Positions 7,755 to 15,156 of a DNA stretch of 64,000 bases are shown piece by piece; positions within the stretch are counted from its first letter, which is position 1, and each line of letters opens with the position of its first letter. The translations under genes and the position numbers were made by a program. Below the pieces are notes generated by a model. It searched no databases and was not told where the DNA came from. It worked only from the letters and a program-made list of their open reading frames with translations. This DNA is from Halosegnis marinus (GTDB lineage: Archaea > Halobacteriota > Halobacteria > Halobacteriales > Haloarculaceae), in assembly GCF_029338355.1 (NCBI RefSeq), contig NZ_CP119802.1:2418001-2482000 (forward strand), given 5' to 3'.

Positions 7755-7868
7755 ATGACGGACCTCCGAACCTGTGGCGACTGCGAGCGGACCTACGACG
7801 GGCTGGTGAACGAGGGATGCCCTCGGTGTGCGGCCCGGCGGTCGCTCGCCGGGACGGAACCCCGGTAG
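7755..7868 (+). CDS. 37-residue CxxC zinc-finger microprotein
   Basis: This is a very short gene with two zinc knuckles: CGDC at residues 7-10 and CPRC at 22-25, separated by ERTYDGLVNEG. Such one-domain zinc proteins below 60 residues are numerous in haloarchaea and some affect biofilm or swarming; the role here is unknown. Evidence for reality: the perfect CxxC-x11-CxxC pattern, an ATG at leaderless spacing from a TATA box, and a stop right after a short basic tail (AARRSLAGTEPR). It is easily missed by automatic callers because of its size. Confidence 0.7.
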   Translation: MTDLRTCGDCERTYDGLVNEGCPRCAARRSLAGTEPR

Positions 7869-8244
7869 CCGGGGCTCCGCGTGCGGTGTCCGTTCTGCCG
7901 CACGGTAAGGGCTCGCGGCGGCGCGGCAGGGCGCCGGCACGGACCCTTACCCCTTACCAACCCGTATGTCAGGGCACACAGGTCGGGGGATGCGGCAGCC
8001 GCGTCGAACGACGCGGGCCGGACGCTGAACTCGGTACCCTCGACCGGTAACGGAATCAGCGGAGTTCCGGCGTCCGAACGAACTCGCACATCGGTCATAA
8101 TGCTCCGGGGCTAAGATAGTAGCCCCGACACCGACAGCGCCGAGCCGTCCTTCGGTTTCGCGGCGCCGCCGATTCGTGGGTCGTCGCGAGCGACGGCGGT
8201 TCGTGGGCCGGCAGCGTTTTGCCCGTCTCGTCGCGAGTACGGCC
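7869..8244. other. 376-bp intergenic region with repeated and palindromic elements
   Basis: No convincing gene. It holds the octamer CCCTTACC twice in overlap (7944-7958) and its inverse complement GGTAAGGG at 7904-7911, and a perfect GGGGCTA/TAGCCCC inverted repeat with a 6-base AT-rich loop at 8107-8126. A minus-strand frame from 8098 to 7793 exists but overlaps the zinc-finger gene, loses protein-like composition after about 45 codons, and has no suitably placed promoter. Confidence 0.45.
8107..8126. repeat. perfect 7-bp inverted repeat with AT-rich loop
   Basis: GGGGCTA (8107-8113) and TAGCCCC (8120-8126) enclose AGATAG. It may be an operator, an RNA hairpin or a transcription-end signal; no adjoining start codon is at the right spacing to decide. 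Confidence 0.45.
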
Positions 8245-8739
8245 GTGAGCCGTCTCGTCGCGACGCTGACGTTCGGCCGTGAGCCCGCGCTGGGCGGCGG
8301 CGTCGAGCCGGTCGCGTTCGCCCACTGCTACGAGGCCCCCGTTCCGCGGTTCCTCGGCTACCTCGTGCGCGAGTCGGGCGACCTCGACCGCGTTCCGGGC
8401 GCGTACGCCCCGGACCTCGACGCCGACCCCGCGTACCCGGTCACCGACCTGTTGCTCGCGCTCGCGCCGGAGCTGTCGAGCATCGCCGGGCGTATCCGGA
8501 CGCTCGACACCAAGGCCGAGGCGAACTACGGCGTCGGCTTCCGCGAGAAGGCGTTCGACTCCGACGTCGCGTGGGGTTCGGACGGGTACGGCCGCCACTT
8601 CGAGGCGCGGTCCCAGGTGGAGAGCCACCCGATAGACGGCGCGGTCGCGTACACCTCCCTCGGGGCGGGGGAGGCGGTCCGCGCCGCGGTCGCCGACAAC
8701 CTCGTGCGACTCGACTGCACCGTCGTTCGCGGCGACTGA
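8245..8739 (+). CDS. conserved hypothetical protein (164 aa)
   Basis: I do not recognise a named family. The acidic soluble protein starts VSRLVATLTFGREPALGGG, with central segments RFLGYLVRESGDLDRVPGAY and IAGRIRTLDTKAEANYG, and a C-terminal YTSLGAGEAVRAAVADN helix. No metal-binding cluster, nucleotide motif or membrane segment is seen. The GTG at 8245 is chosen because a GCGTTTT box is centred 28 bases upstream; the frame remains open upstream but is Arg-rich and unlike coding sequence. Uridine kinase follows 54 bases downstream on the same strand. Confidence 0.65.
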   Translation: MSRLVATLTFGREPALGGGVEPVAFAHCYEAPVPRFLGYLVRESGDLDRVPGAYAPDLDADPAYPVTDLLLALAPELSSIAGRIRTLDTKAEANYGVGFREKAFDSDVAWGSDGYGRHFEARSQVESHPIDGAVAYTSLGAGEAVRAAVADNLVRLDCTVVRGD

Positions 8740-8793
8740 CGCTTCCCGGGACGAACCCGAGGGCTCATTTCCTCGGCCGGCGACGCTCGCGTA

Positions 8794-9426
8794 ATGCCCG
8801 TTCCGTCGCTCGTCATCGGTATCGCCGGGGGGACCGGCGCCGGCAAGACGACTATCGCCCGCGAGATCACGTCCGGCGTCGACTCCGTGACGCTCGTCCC
8901 GCTCGACAACTACTACGAGGACCGTTCGGGCCTGCCGATGGCCGAGCGCGAGGAGATAAACTACGACCACCCGGCCGCGTTCGACTGGGAGCTGTTGCGC
9001 GACCACCTCGTCGCGCTGTGTGAGGGGCGCGTTATCGAGATGCCGGAGTACGACTTCTCGGTTCACAACCGCACGGACGAGACCACCCGCGTCGAGCCGG
9101 GAGAGGTGGTCATCGTCGAGGGGATCCTAACGCTCCACGACGCGGCTGTCCGCGACATGCTGGACGTGAAGCTCTACGTCGAGACGGACGCCGACGTCCG
9201 CATCATCCGGCGTATCCGCCGGGACGTGGTCGAGCGCGGGCGCGACCTCGAAGGCGTGGTGTCGCAGTACCTATCGACGGTGAAGCCGATGCACGAGCAG
9301 TTCGTCGCCCCGACGAAGCGGGAGGCGGACCTCATCATCCCGGAGGGGGCCAACGATACGGCGGTCGGCCTGCTCCGCGAGCGGGTCCACGGCGTCGTGT
9401 CCGGGGAGGAGCGGCCGGAGTTCTAG
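8794..9426 (+). CDS. udk: uridine kinase
   Basis: This enzyme phosphorylates uridine (and cytidine) to the monophosphate with ATP or GTP in pyrimidine salvage. The 210-residue protein has the Walker A motif GGTGAGKT (residues 12-19), the nucleoside-binding LDNYYED segment, NYDHPAAFDWELL, the PEYDFSVHNR motif typical of uridine kinases, and the IRRIRRD lid arginines. Length matches the bacterial/archaeal Udk family. The stop overlaps that of the convergent DUF5785 gene (CTAG at 9423-9426). Confidence 0.94.
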   Translation: MPVPSLVIGIAGGTGAGKTTIAREITSGVDSVTLVPLDNYYEDRSGLPMAEREEINYDHPAAFDWELLRDHLVALCEGRVIEMPEYDFSVHNRTDETTRVEPGEVVIVEGILTLHDAAVRDMLDVKLYVETDADVRIIRRIRRDVVERGRDLEGVVSQYLSTVKPMHEQFVAPTKREADLIIPEGANDTAVGLLRERVHGVVSGEERPEF

Positions 9427-9737
9427 GCGGAGACGTCGTCGCCGATCATCGGGTTGTACTGCCAGTACGGCGAGGCGCGCAGGCCGTCGCCGACCGCCTG
9501 GTGGAACGAGACGATGTCGTCGTACTCGCCCTCCTCGACGTACTCGAACACGTCCGCGAGCGAGACGACCGTCTCGTGGTCCATACGGACGGGGTCGTCG
9601 CCGTACTCCTCGACGAACGCGGCGGTATCGAGCGGGAACGACTCCTCCTCGTCCACCTTCTTGACGATAACCGCGTGTCCGAACTTGCGCATCCCCTCGC
9701 TCCCCTCCTCGCCGTCGGGGTCGTGCGGCCAATCCAT
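9423..9737 (-). CDS. DUF5785 family protein
   Basis: This 104-residue acidic cytoplasmic protein is restricted to haloarchaea. It begins with the characteristic MDWPHDPDGEEGSEGMRKFG and has alternating helical segments and a C-terminal SPYWQYNP motif. No catalytic residues can be pointed to; function unknown. A minus-strand CGCTTTTGCG box is centred 27 bases upstream of the ATG. It shares CTAG at the stop with udk. Confidence 0.85.
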   Translation of the reverse strand: MDWPHDPDGEEGSEGMRKFGHAVIVKKVDEEESFPLDTAAFVEEYGDDPVRMDHETVVSLADVFEYVEEGEYDDIVSFHQAVGDGLRASPYWQYNPMIGDDVSA

Positions 9738-9827
9738 ACCTCGAATCGGTCCAGCGCGCGCAAAAGCGTTTCCGTCCCCGTGTACCGCTTCCGGGGCGCT
9801 CTTGCCGCTCGCGCGACTCCCCCGGGT

Positions 9828-10568
9828 ATGGACGTGGCCCTGCTCACCGTCGGCGACGAGGTACTCGCCGGCGACACGGTCAACACGAACGCCTCGTGGC
9901 TCGCCGCCGAACTCGCGGCGCGGGGGGCGACGGTCCCCCGCATCCTCACGGTGCCGGACGACCGCGGGGTCATCGCGGAGTGGGTCGCCCGCTTCCGCGC
10001 CGACTACGACGCCGTCGTCGTCACGGGCGGCATCGGCGGCACCCCCGACGACGTGACGCTCGAAGCCGTCGCCGAGGGCCTCGACCGCGAGTACGTCGTC
10101 TTCCCCGACGTGCGCGAGGGCCTCGTCGCCAAGGCCGAGGCGTTCCGCGAGGAGAACCCCGACCTCGCGGAGAGCTACGAGTTCGACCTGGACTTCGACG
10201 CGGCCGCGCGCCTTCCCGAGGGCGCGCGCCCGCTCGTCACCGACGCCGGGTGGGCCGCCGGCTGTGCCGTCGACGGCGTCTACGTGTTCCCGGGCATTCC
10301 CGACGAGATGAAGGCGGCGTTCGCGCTCGTCGCCGACGAGTTCGACGGCGACACCGTCTCCGAGACGCTGTACACCCCGACGCCAGAAGGAGCGATGGGC
10401 GACACGCTCGCCGAGGTTCGCGAGCGGTTCGACACCGAGGTCGGGAGCTACCCGGCGGGCCGCGGCACGCCGAACCGCCTGAAGGTCGTCGGCGACGACC
10501 CCGACGAGGTCGCCCGGACGGTCGCGTGGCTGGAGGACAACGTCGAGACGGTGCCGGAGCCGGAGTAA
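9828..10568 (+). CDS. CinA-type molybdopterin-binding (MoCF) domain protein
   Basis: This 246-residue protein matches the N-terminal domain of CinA (competence/damage-inducible protein A): LLTVGDEVLAGDTVNTN at the start and the MoCF signature VVTGGIGGTPDD near residue 65-76, followed by FPGIPDEM and the RGTPNRLKV region. CinA-family proteins bind or hydrolyse pyridine-nucleotide pyrophosphates and related nucleotides; the C-terminal deamidase domain of bacterial CinA is absent, as in other archaeal stand-alone versions. The frame is open far upstream, but the ATG at 9828 gives the conserved start. Confidence 0.88.
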   Translation: MDVALLTVGDEVLAGDTVNTNASWLAAELAARGATVPRILTVPDDRGVIAEWVARFRADYDAVVVTGGIGGTPDDVTLEAVAEGLDREYVVFPDVREGLVAKAEAFREENPDLAESYEFDLDFDAAARLPEGARPLVTDAGWAAGCAVDGVYVFPGIPDEMKAAFALVADEFDGDTVSETLYTPTPEGAMGDTLAEVRERFDTEVGSYPAGRGTPNRLKVVGDDPDEVARTVAWLEDNVETVPEPE

Positions 10569-10607
10569 CACGTAGGCGGCCGCTCACAGTTGTTCGCGGC
10601 AGCGTCA

Positions 10608-10691
10608 CGGTGGGATTGGGATTCGAACCCAAGAACCCTGACGGGTACCGGTTTTCAAGACCGGCGCAATCGGCCACTCTGCCATCCCACC
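10608..10691 (-). tRNA. tRNA-Ser (anticodon TGA)
   Basis: A class II tRNA with a long variable arm. Reading the minus strand: acceptor GGTGGGA paired with TCCCACC, anticodon stem CCGGT/ACCGG around loop CTTGAAA (anticodon TGA), variable arm, T arm TTGGG-TTCGAAT-CCCAA, discriminator G. It is 84 nt with no intron. Confidence 0.96.
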
Positions 10692-10730
10692 GCACCCGTA
10701 CGTTCGGCGTGCGGGGTTTTCCTCTTTCGG

Positions 10731-11462
10731 TCAGCGGGTCACGGCGAGGCGGTCGCCCTCGCTTTCGACTACGAGGCCGAGCCCCTCCAGGCGGTCCGCG
10801 ACGTGGCTCGGAACGAGCCGTCCGGCCTTCCGGCGCGTGCGTATCGCCACTAGCGCGTTCGCGAGGTCGCCCCCCGTCTCGACCACGGGCACCTCGGGGA
10901 GGAAGTCGGCGTCGTGGCCCGCGTCGAGCGCGCGGTCGGTGAGCGTCGCGAGCGCGGGCGGCTCGTAGGCGTTCTCGAAGTCCACCGGCTCGCGGAAGCC
11001 GGCGTAGTAGACGCGGCCCTCGGGCGCGGGCCCGAGGACGACGTCGCTCCGGCGGAGCTTCATCGCGGCCTCGTCGATGTGCTGGCGGGTGAGGAAGAGG
11101 GACTCGGGGCGCGTCGCGGCGACCGAGGGCGTCTCCTCCGTTTCCAACAGGTGTGAGACGGTGTTGCCCGCGCGCCCGGCGAACGTCTCGCCGACCTGCA
11201 CCTCGAACCGGGCGTCCTCGGCCACGTCCGAGACGACCGCGCGGAGTTCGGCCTCGGAGTCCCCCTCGCCCGGCAGGGCGTCGTCGGGCCGGTAGTTCAC
11301 GAGCAGGTCGCCGCCGCTGTTCGCGGCCGCGGCACACACGTCGCGGACGGCCGCGGCGTAGAGGTCGGCACACTCGGCCTCCGTGAGCGGCGAGGTGGCG
11401 GCGAGTCGCTGCATGACGAGGCCCTCCCGGGGCGGGTCGGCGAGGACGGCGATGGTGGTCAC
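10731..11462 (-). CDS. DUF2064 / glycosyltransferase-A-fold family protein
   Basis: This 243-residue protein resembles the DUF2064 (TIGR04282) group of GT-A-fold sugar-nucleotide transferase-like proteins. It has an N-terminal IAVLADPPREG and SPLTEAECADLYAA helix, a strand ending LLVNYRPDDA, a substrate-site stretch SDVVLGPAPEGRVYYAGF, and a C-terminal winged-helix-like tail (ARRKAGRLVPSHVADRL-type region). The classical Asp-rich metal motif is weak, so the reaction is uncertain. The start is a GTG; the AT box at 11492-11498 lies about 33 bases upstream and is shared with the divergent gene at 11522. Confidence 0.65.
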   Translation of the reverse strand: MTTIAVLADPPREGLVMQRLAATSPLTEAECADLYAAAVRDVCAAAANSGGDLLVNYRPDDALPGEGDSEAELRAVVSDVAEDARFEVQVGETFAGRAGNTVSHLLETEETPSVAATRPESLFLTRQHIDEAAMKLRRSDVVLGPAPEGRVYYAGFREPVDFENAYEPPALATLTDRALDAGHDADFLPEVPVVETGGDLANALVAIRTRRKAGRLVPSHVADRLEGLGLVVESEGDRLAVTR

Positions 11463-11491
11463 ACCGGGAACTGCCGCGCGAGCGTCTTGAG

Positions 11492-11498
11492 TTTTATA
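11492..11498. promoter_or_regulatory. TATA box of a divergent promoter pair
   Basis: TTTTATA is centred 27 bases before the GTG at 11522 on the plus strand. Its complement is also AT-rich and about 33 bases before the GTG at 11462 on the minus strand, so the same AT block may serve both genes. Confidence 0.55.
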
Positions 11499-11521
11499 TC
11501 TCCGGGCGCGAAGGTCCGGGC

Positions 11522-11734
11522 GTGAACCTCGAACGCCCTCTCGTCGCGTTGCTCGGTGCCGGAATCGTCGTCCTCGCGGTCGGCGCGCTCGTCACGCTGG
11601 CGTCACAGACCCTCTCCGGCGACCTCACGACCCCGGCCGCGGCCGTCGTGGCGCTGGTGGCGCTCTCGCTCGTCGCCGGCGTCGGCCTCGGCTTCAAGAA
11701 CAGCGAATGGGTCCGCAACCCCGGCTACTGGTAG
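11522..11734 (+). CDS. small two-helix membrane protein (70 aa)
   Basis: This 70-residue protein has two transmembrane helices: about residues 7-29 (VALLGAGIVVLAVGALVTLA) and 38-57 (AAAVVALVALSLVAGVGLGF), with a short polar tail NSEWVRNPGYW. Its function is unknown; such proteins are common in haloarchaea. The GTG start fits the TATA box at 11492-11498. The stop TAG (11732-11734) is followed with no gap by the ATG of the methyltransferase, so the two genes form a coupled unit. Confidence 0.75.
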   Translation: MNLERPLVALLGAGIVVLAVGALVTLASQTLSGDLTTPAAAVVALVALSLVAGVGLGFKNSEWVRNPGYW

Positions 11735-12337
11735 ATGCTCTCCGAGGGCGAGCGGTCGCGGCTCGTCGAGGGCGACGACGCCGACTTCTACGCACAGCCG
11801 CGGCTCGTCCACCACGTCGACGAGGGGTTCCGCGCGCGGCTCACGGCCCTCTACCGCGAACACCTCGCGGACGGCGACCGCGTGGTCGACATCATGTCCT
11901 CGTGGGTGAGCCACCTCCCGGAGGAGTGGTCGGGCGAGGTCGTCGGCCACGGGATGAACGCCGCCGAACTGGACGCGAACGACCGCCTCGACGAGTACTG
12001 GACGGGCAGTTTCAACGACGACCCGACGTTCCCGCTCGCGGACGCGAGCGTCGACGCCGTGCTCTGTGCCGTCTCGGTCCAGTACCTCCAGTACCCGGCG
12101 GAGGTGTTCGCGGAGATCGCCCGCGTGCTCCGGCCGGGTGGGGTCGTGGTCGTCTCCTTCTCGAACCGGATGTTCGTGCAAAAGGCGGTGCGGGCGTGGC
12201 GCGAGCGCGACATGGACGGGCGCGCCGACCTCGTGTGCGAGTACGTCCGCTCGACGGGCGCGTTCGACGAGCCGACGGTCGTGCGCGACCGCCCGGCGAC
12301 GGACCCCTTCTACGCGGTCGTCGCCCGGCGGCCCTGA
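11735..12337 (+). CDS. class I SAM-dependent methyltransferase
   Basis: This 200-residue Rossmann-fold methyltransferase shows motif I as DRVVDIMSSWVSHLP (a variant of the usual DxGxG loop), motif II/III region VVGHGMNAAELDAN, post-motif DAVLCAVSVQYLQYP and motif VLRPGGVVVVSFSNRMF. The degenerate glycine-rich loop (no GxGxG) is typical of a haloarchaeal subgroup. The substrate is unknown. It is translationally coupled to the two-helix membrane protein. The TGA stop directly abuts the TTA (stop on the minus strand) of aroC. Confidence 0.8.
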   Translation: MLSEGERSRLVEGDDADFYAQPRLVHHVDEGFRARLTALYREHLADGDRVVDIMSSWVSHLPEEWSGEVVGHGMNAAELDANDRLDEYWTGSFNDDPTFPLADASVDAVLCAVSVQYLQYPAEVFAEIARVLRPGGVVVVSFSNRMFVQKAVRAWRERDMDGRADLVCEYVRSTGAFDEPTVVRDRPATDPFYAVVARRP

Positions 12338-13567
12338 TTACTCCTCGTCGTCGACCGTCTCGGCGCTCGTCGCGGCGTCCTCCGGGTCGGCCCGCGGCGA
12401 CGACGGGTGGTACTCCGTGTCGTACGCGCCCGGGCGGCCGTCCAGCCGGTCGGGGTTGATGCGCCCGCCGAGCAGCATGAAGTCGAGCACCGTACAGTAG
12501 AGCATCGCCTCGACGACCGGCACCGCCCGCGGCGGGAGCGACGGGTCGTGCCGACCGACGACCTGTATCTCCTTCTCCTCGCCCGTCTCCCAGTCCACGG
12601 TGCGCTGTTCCTTCGGGATGGACGTGGGCGCGTGCCACGTCGCCTCGCCGTATATCGGCTCGCCGGTCGTGATGCCGCCCTGGAGGCCGCCGTGGTCGTT
12701 GCCGACGGGGACGGGGTCGCCCGCCTCGCTGACCACGTCGTCGCGGCTGCCGTCGTCGAACGCCCAGTCCTCGTTGCGGTCGCTCCCGCGCACGCTCGCG
12801 GAGTCGCGGCCCTGGCCGTACTCGACGGCCGTCGTCGCCGGAATCGCGAACATCGCCTGCCCCAGCCGCGCGGGGAACGAGTCGAACCGCGGCGCGCCCA
12901 GCCCGCGGGGAACGCCGCGCGCCTCGAAGTAGATGGAGCCGCCGATGGAGTCGCCCTCCTGCTGGTAGCGGTCGATGGCGTCGCGCATCTCCTCCGCGGT
13001 GTCGGGGTCGGCACACCGGACCTCGTTCTCCTCCGAGTATTCGAGTATCTGCTCGAAGCTCACATCGGGCGCCTCGATGTCGCCGATGCGGTTGACGTGC
13101 GCCTTGATCTCGACGTCATGGTCGGACTGGTCGAGGACCGCCTTCGCCACCGCGCCGGCCGCGACCCAGTTCACCGTCTCCCGCGCGGAGGAGCGGCCGC
13201 CGCCGCCCCAGTTGCGCGTCCCGAACTTCGCGGAGTAGGTGTAGTCGCCGTGGCTCGGCCGGGGAGCCGTCACGAACGGCTCGTACTTCCCCGAGCGGGC
13301 GTCCTTGTTCTGGATAACCATCCCGATGGGCGTCCCCGTGGTGTAGCCGTCCTGCGTGCCGGAGTTGATGACGACCTCGTCCGGCTCCCCGCGGGAGGTC
13401 GTTATCATCGACTGGCCCGGCTTGCGCCGGTCGAGTTCCCGCTGGACGACCTGCTCGTCTATCTCGACGCCGGCCGGGCAGCCGGAGACGGTGACCCCCA
13501 TCGCGTCCCCGTGGCTCTCCCCGTAGGTCGCGAACTGGAAGAGCCGGCCGAAACGGTTGCCGTTCAT
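12338..13567 (-). CDS. aroC: chorismate synthase
   Basis: This enzyme converts EPSP to chorismate, the last step of the shikimate pathway, using reduced FMN. The 409-residue protein has the N-terminal signature NRFGRLFQFATYGESHGDAMG, the FMN-site segments RPSHGDYTYSAKFGTRNWGGGG and RSSARETVNWVAAGAVAK, and RHDPSLPPRAVPVVEAM near the C-terminus, with a haloarchaeal acidic tail. The ATG at 13567 gives the canonical MNGNRFG start; an in-frame upstream start at 13606 only adds a poor extension. aroA follows divergently spaced on the same strand, 207 bases upstream. Confidence 0.95.
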   Translation of the reverse strand: MNGNRFGRLFQFATYGESHGDAMGVTVSGCPAGVEIDEQVVQRELDRRKPGQSMITTSRGEPDEVVINSGTQDGYTTGTPIGMVIQNKDARSGKYEPFVTAPRPSHGDYTYSAKFGTRNWGGGGRSSARETVNWVAAGAVAKAVLDQSDHDVEIKAHVNRIGDIEAPDVSFEQILEYSEENEVRCADPDTAEEMRDAIDRYQQEGDSIGGSIYFEARGVPRGLGAPRFDSFPARLGQAMFAIPATTAVEYGQGRDSASVRGSDRNEDWAFDDGSRDDVVSEAGDPVPVGNDHGGLQGGITTGEPIYGEATWHAPTSIPKEQRTVDWETGEEKEIQVVGRHDPSLPPRAVPVVEAMLYCTVLDFMLLGGRINPDRLDGRPGAYDTEYHPSSPRADPEDAATSAETVDDEE

Positions 13568-13774
13568 TACCACGGCGTCGGGCGCGCGCCCATTTGAACC
13601 TTGCATTAGAGGCGAGGGTTCATCCCCGGGGACGCGGCCACTCGCGCCGTGAGCTGACCGTCACCCGGGTCGAACACGGCCGGAGCGCGGCGCACCGACC
13701 CGGGACGAGCGAGCGCCGCCTGTCAGCCCGTCAGCCCGTCCAGCCGCGCCGCCGAGGAGCGGGTCGCGGACTCG

Positions 13775-15065
13775 TCACGCCTGCTCGGTTACGTCGGCGC
13801 CGAGGTCGCGGAGCGTCCCGAAGAAGCCGGGGAAGGAGACGTCGACGTGGTCGGCGCCCTCGACCGTCACGTCGCCGTCGGCGACGAGCCCGCAGAGCGC
13901 GAGCGACATGACGATTCGGTGGTCGTCGTGGCCCGAGACGGTGCCGCCGCGGAGCGTCGACTCGCCGCCGCGGACGACGAGCGTGTCGTGCTCCTCCTCG
14001 ACGACCGCCCCCAGTTCTCCGAGTTCGTCGGCCATCGCGCTCACCCGGTCCGTCTCCTTGTACCGGACGTGCTCGCAGTTCGTGATGCGGGTCGTCCCGT
14101 CGGCGGCCGCGCCCAGCGCCGCGATGGTCGGCAGGAGGTCGGGCGTGTCGCCCACGTCCACCTCGACGCCCGCGAGGTCGGCGCGGGAGACGGCTATCTC
14201 GCCGGCCTCGCGGTCCCAGTCGAGCGGCGCGCCCATCCGCGAGAGCACGTCCACGATGGCCGAGTCGCCCTGCGCGCTCGGGCGGGCGCCCAGAACGGTC
14301 AGCTCCCCGTCGGCCGCGAGCGCCCCCGCCGCGAGGAGGTACGACATCGAGGAGAAGTCGCCGGGGACCGCGTACTCACCGCCCGCGGGTGCGTACGTCT
14401 GCCCCCCCGGAACGCGGTAGCCGTCGTCCGTCGCCTCGGCCTCGACCCCGAAGTCGCGGAGGACTTCGAGCGTGATATCGACGTACGGCGCGGACTTGAG
14501 CTCCGTCGTCAGCTCCACGCCGACGCCCGTCTCCGTGACGGCACCGGCCATCAGCAGCGCGGTGACGTACTGCGAGGACACGTCGCCGGGGATGGCCACC
14601 TCGCCGCCGTCGATGTGGCCGCCGACGACGAGCGGCGCTCGTCCGTCGTCCCGGGTGGACTCGGCGCGCGCGCCGAGGTCAGCGAGCGCGTCGAGCAGCG
14701 GGCCCTGCGGTCGCGACCGGAGCGAGCCGTCGCCCGTGAGCACGGTCAGCCCCGACCCGAGCGCCGCGGTCGCCGTCGTGAGCCGCATCGTCGTCCCGGA
14801 GTTCGCGCAGTCGAGCACGTCCTCTGGGGTGTCGGGTCGGCCGTCGAACCCCTCGACGACGAAGGCGTCGTCGCCGCGCTCGACCGTCCCGCCGAACGCC
14901 TCGACGGCGCGGGCGGTGGCTCGGGTGTCGGCGGAGTCCAGCGGGTTCCGGACGGTCGCGCCGTCGGCGTAGCCGGCCGCGAGGACGGCCCGGTGGGTGT
15001 AGCTCTTCGACGGCGGCGCGCGGACCGACCCCCGGATACGGGAGGGGGGAGACGGTGACGTTCAT
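13775..15065 (-). pseudogene. aroA: EPSP synthase (3-phosphoshikimate 1-carboxyvinyltransferase), frameshifted near the N-terminus
   Basis: This gene adds the enolpyruvyl group of PEP to shikimate-3-phosphate. From codon 8 onward the minus-strand frame encodes a complete EPSP synthase: [65 protein letters not shown]. But the ATG at 15065, which encodes MNVTVSP, is in another frame. A six-G run (15044-15049, plus strand) has one G more than needed; with five the reading becomes [14 protein letters not shown] and the ORF is 429 codons long. In the sequence as given, the frame has a TGA just upstream and no start codon until the GTG at 14818, which would delete 82 residues including the phosphate-binding Lys-Ser pair. 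Sequencing error or recent mutation are both possible. Confidence 0.9.
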
Positions 15066-15123
15066 GCCCGTCCTCGCGGCCCGGCCGCAATCAGCGTACC
15101 GGACGCGGCCGCCCTCGCGACCG

Positions 15124-15131
15124 CGTTTTAT
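15124..15131 (+). promoter_or_regulatory. TATA box of the beta-propeller gene
   Basis: CGTTTTAT is centred about 29 bases before the GTG at 15157. It overlaps the in-frame ATG at 15130, so that ATG would not be in a leaderless transcript, which favours the GTG start. Confidence 0.5.
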
Positions 15132-15156
15132 GGCCGATGCCTCGGTCCGTGAGGGC

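Noticed and set aside
7793-8098. Minus-strand frame beginning MTDVRVRSDAGTP
   Set aside because: The first 45 codons look protein-like, but it then overlaps the zinc-finger gene in antisense and becomes random in composition. The nearest TATA-like element is about 18 bases from the start, not the 25-29 seen for real genes here.
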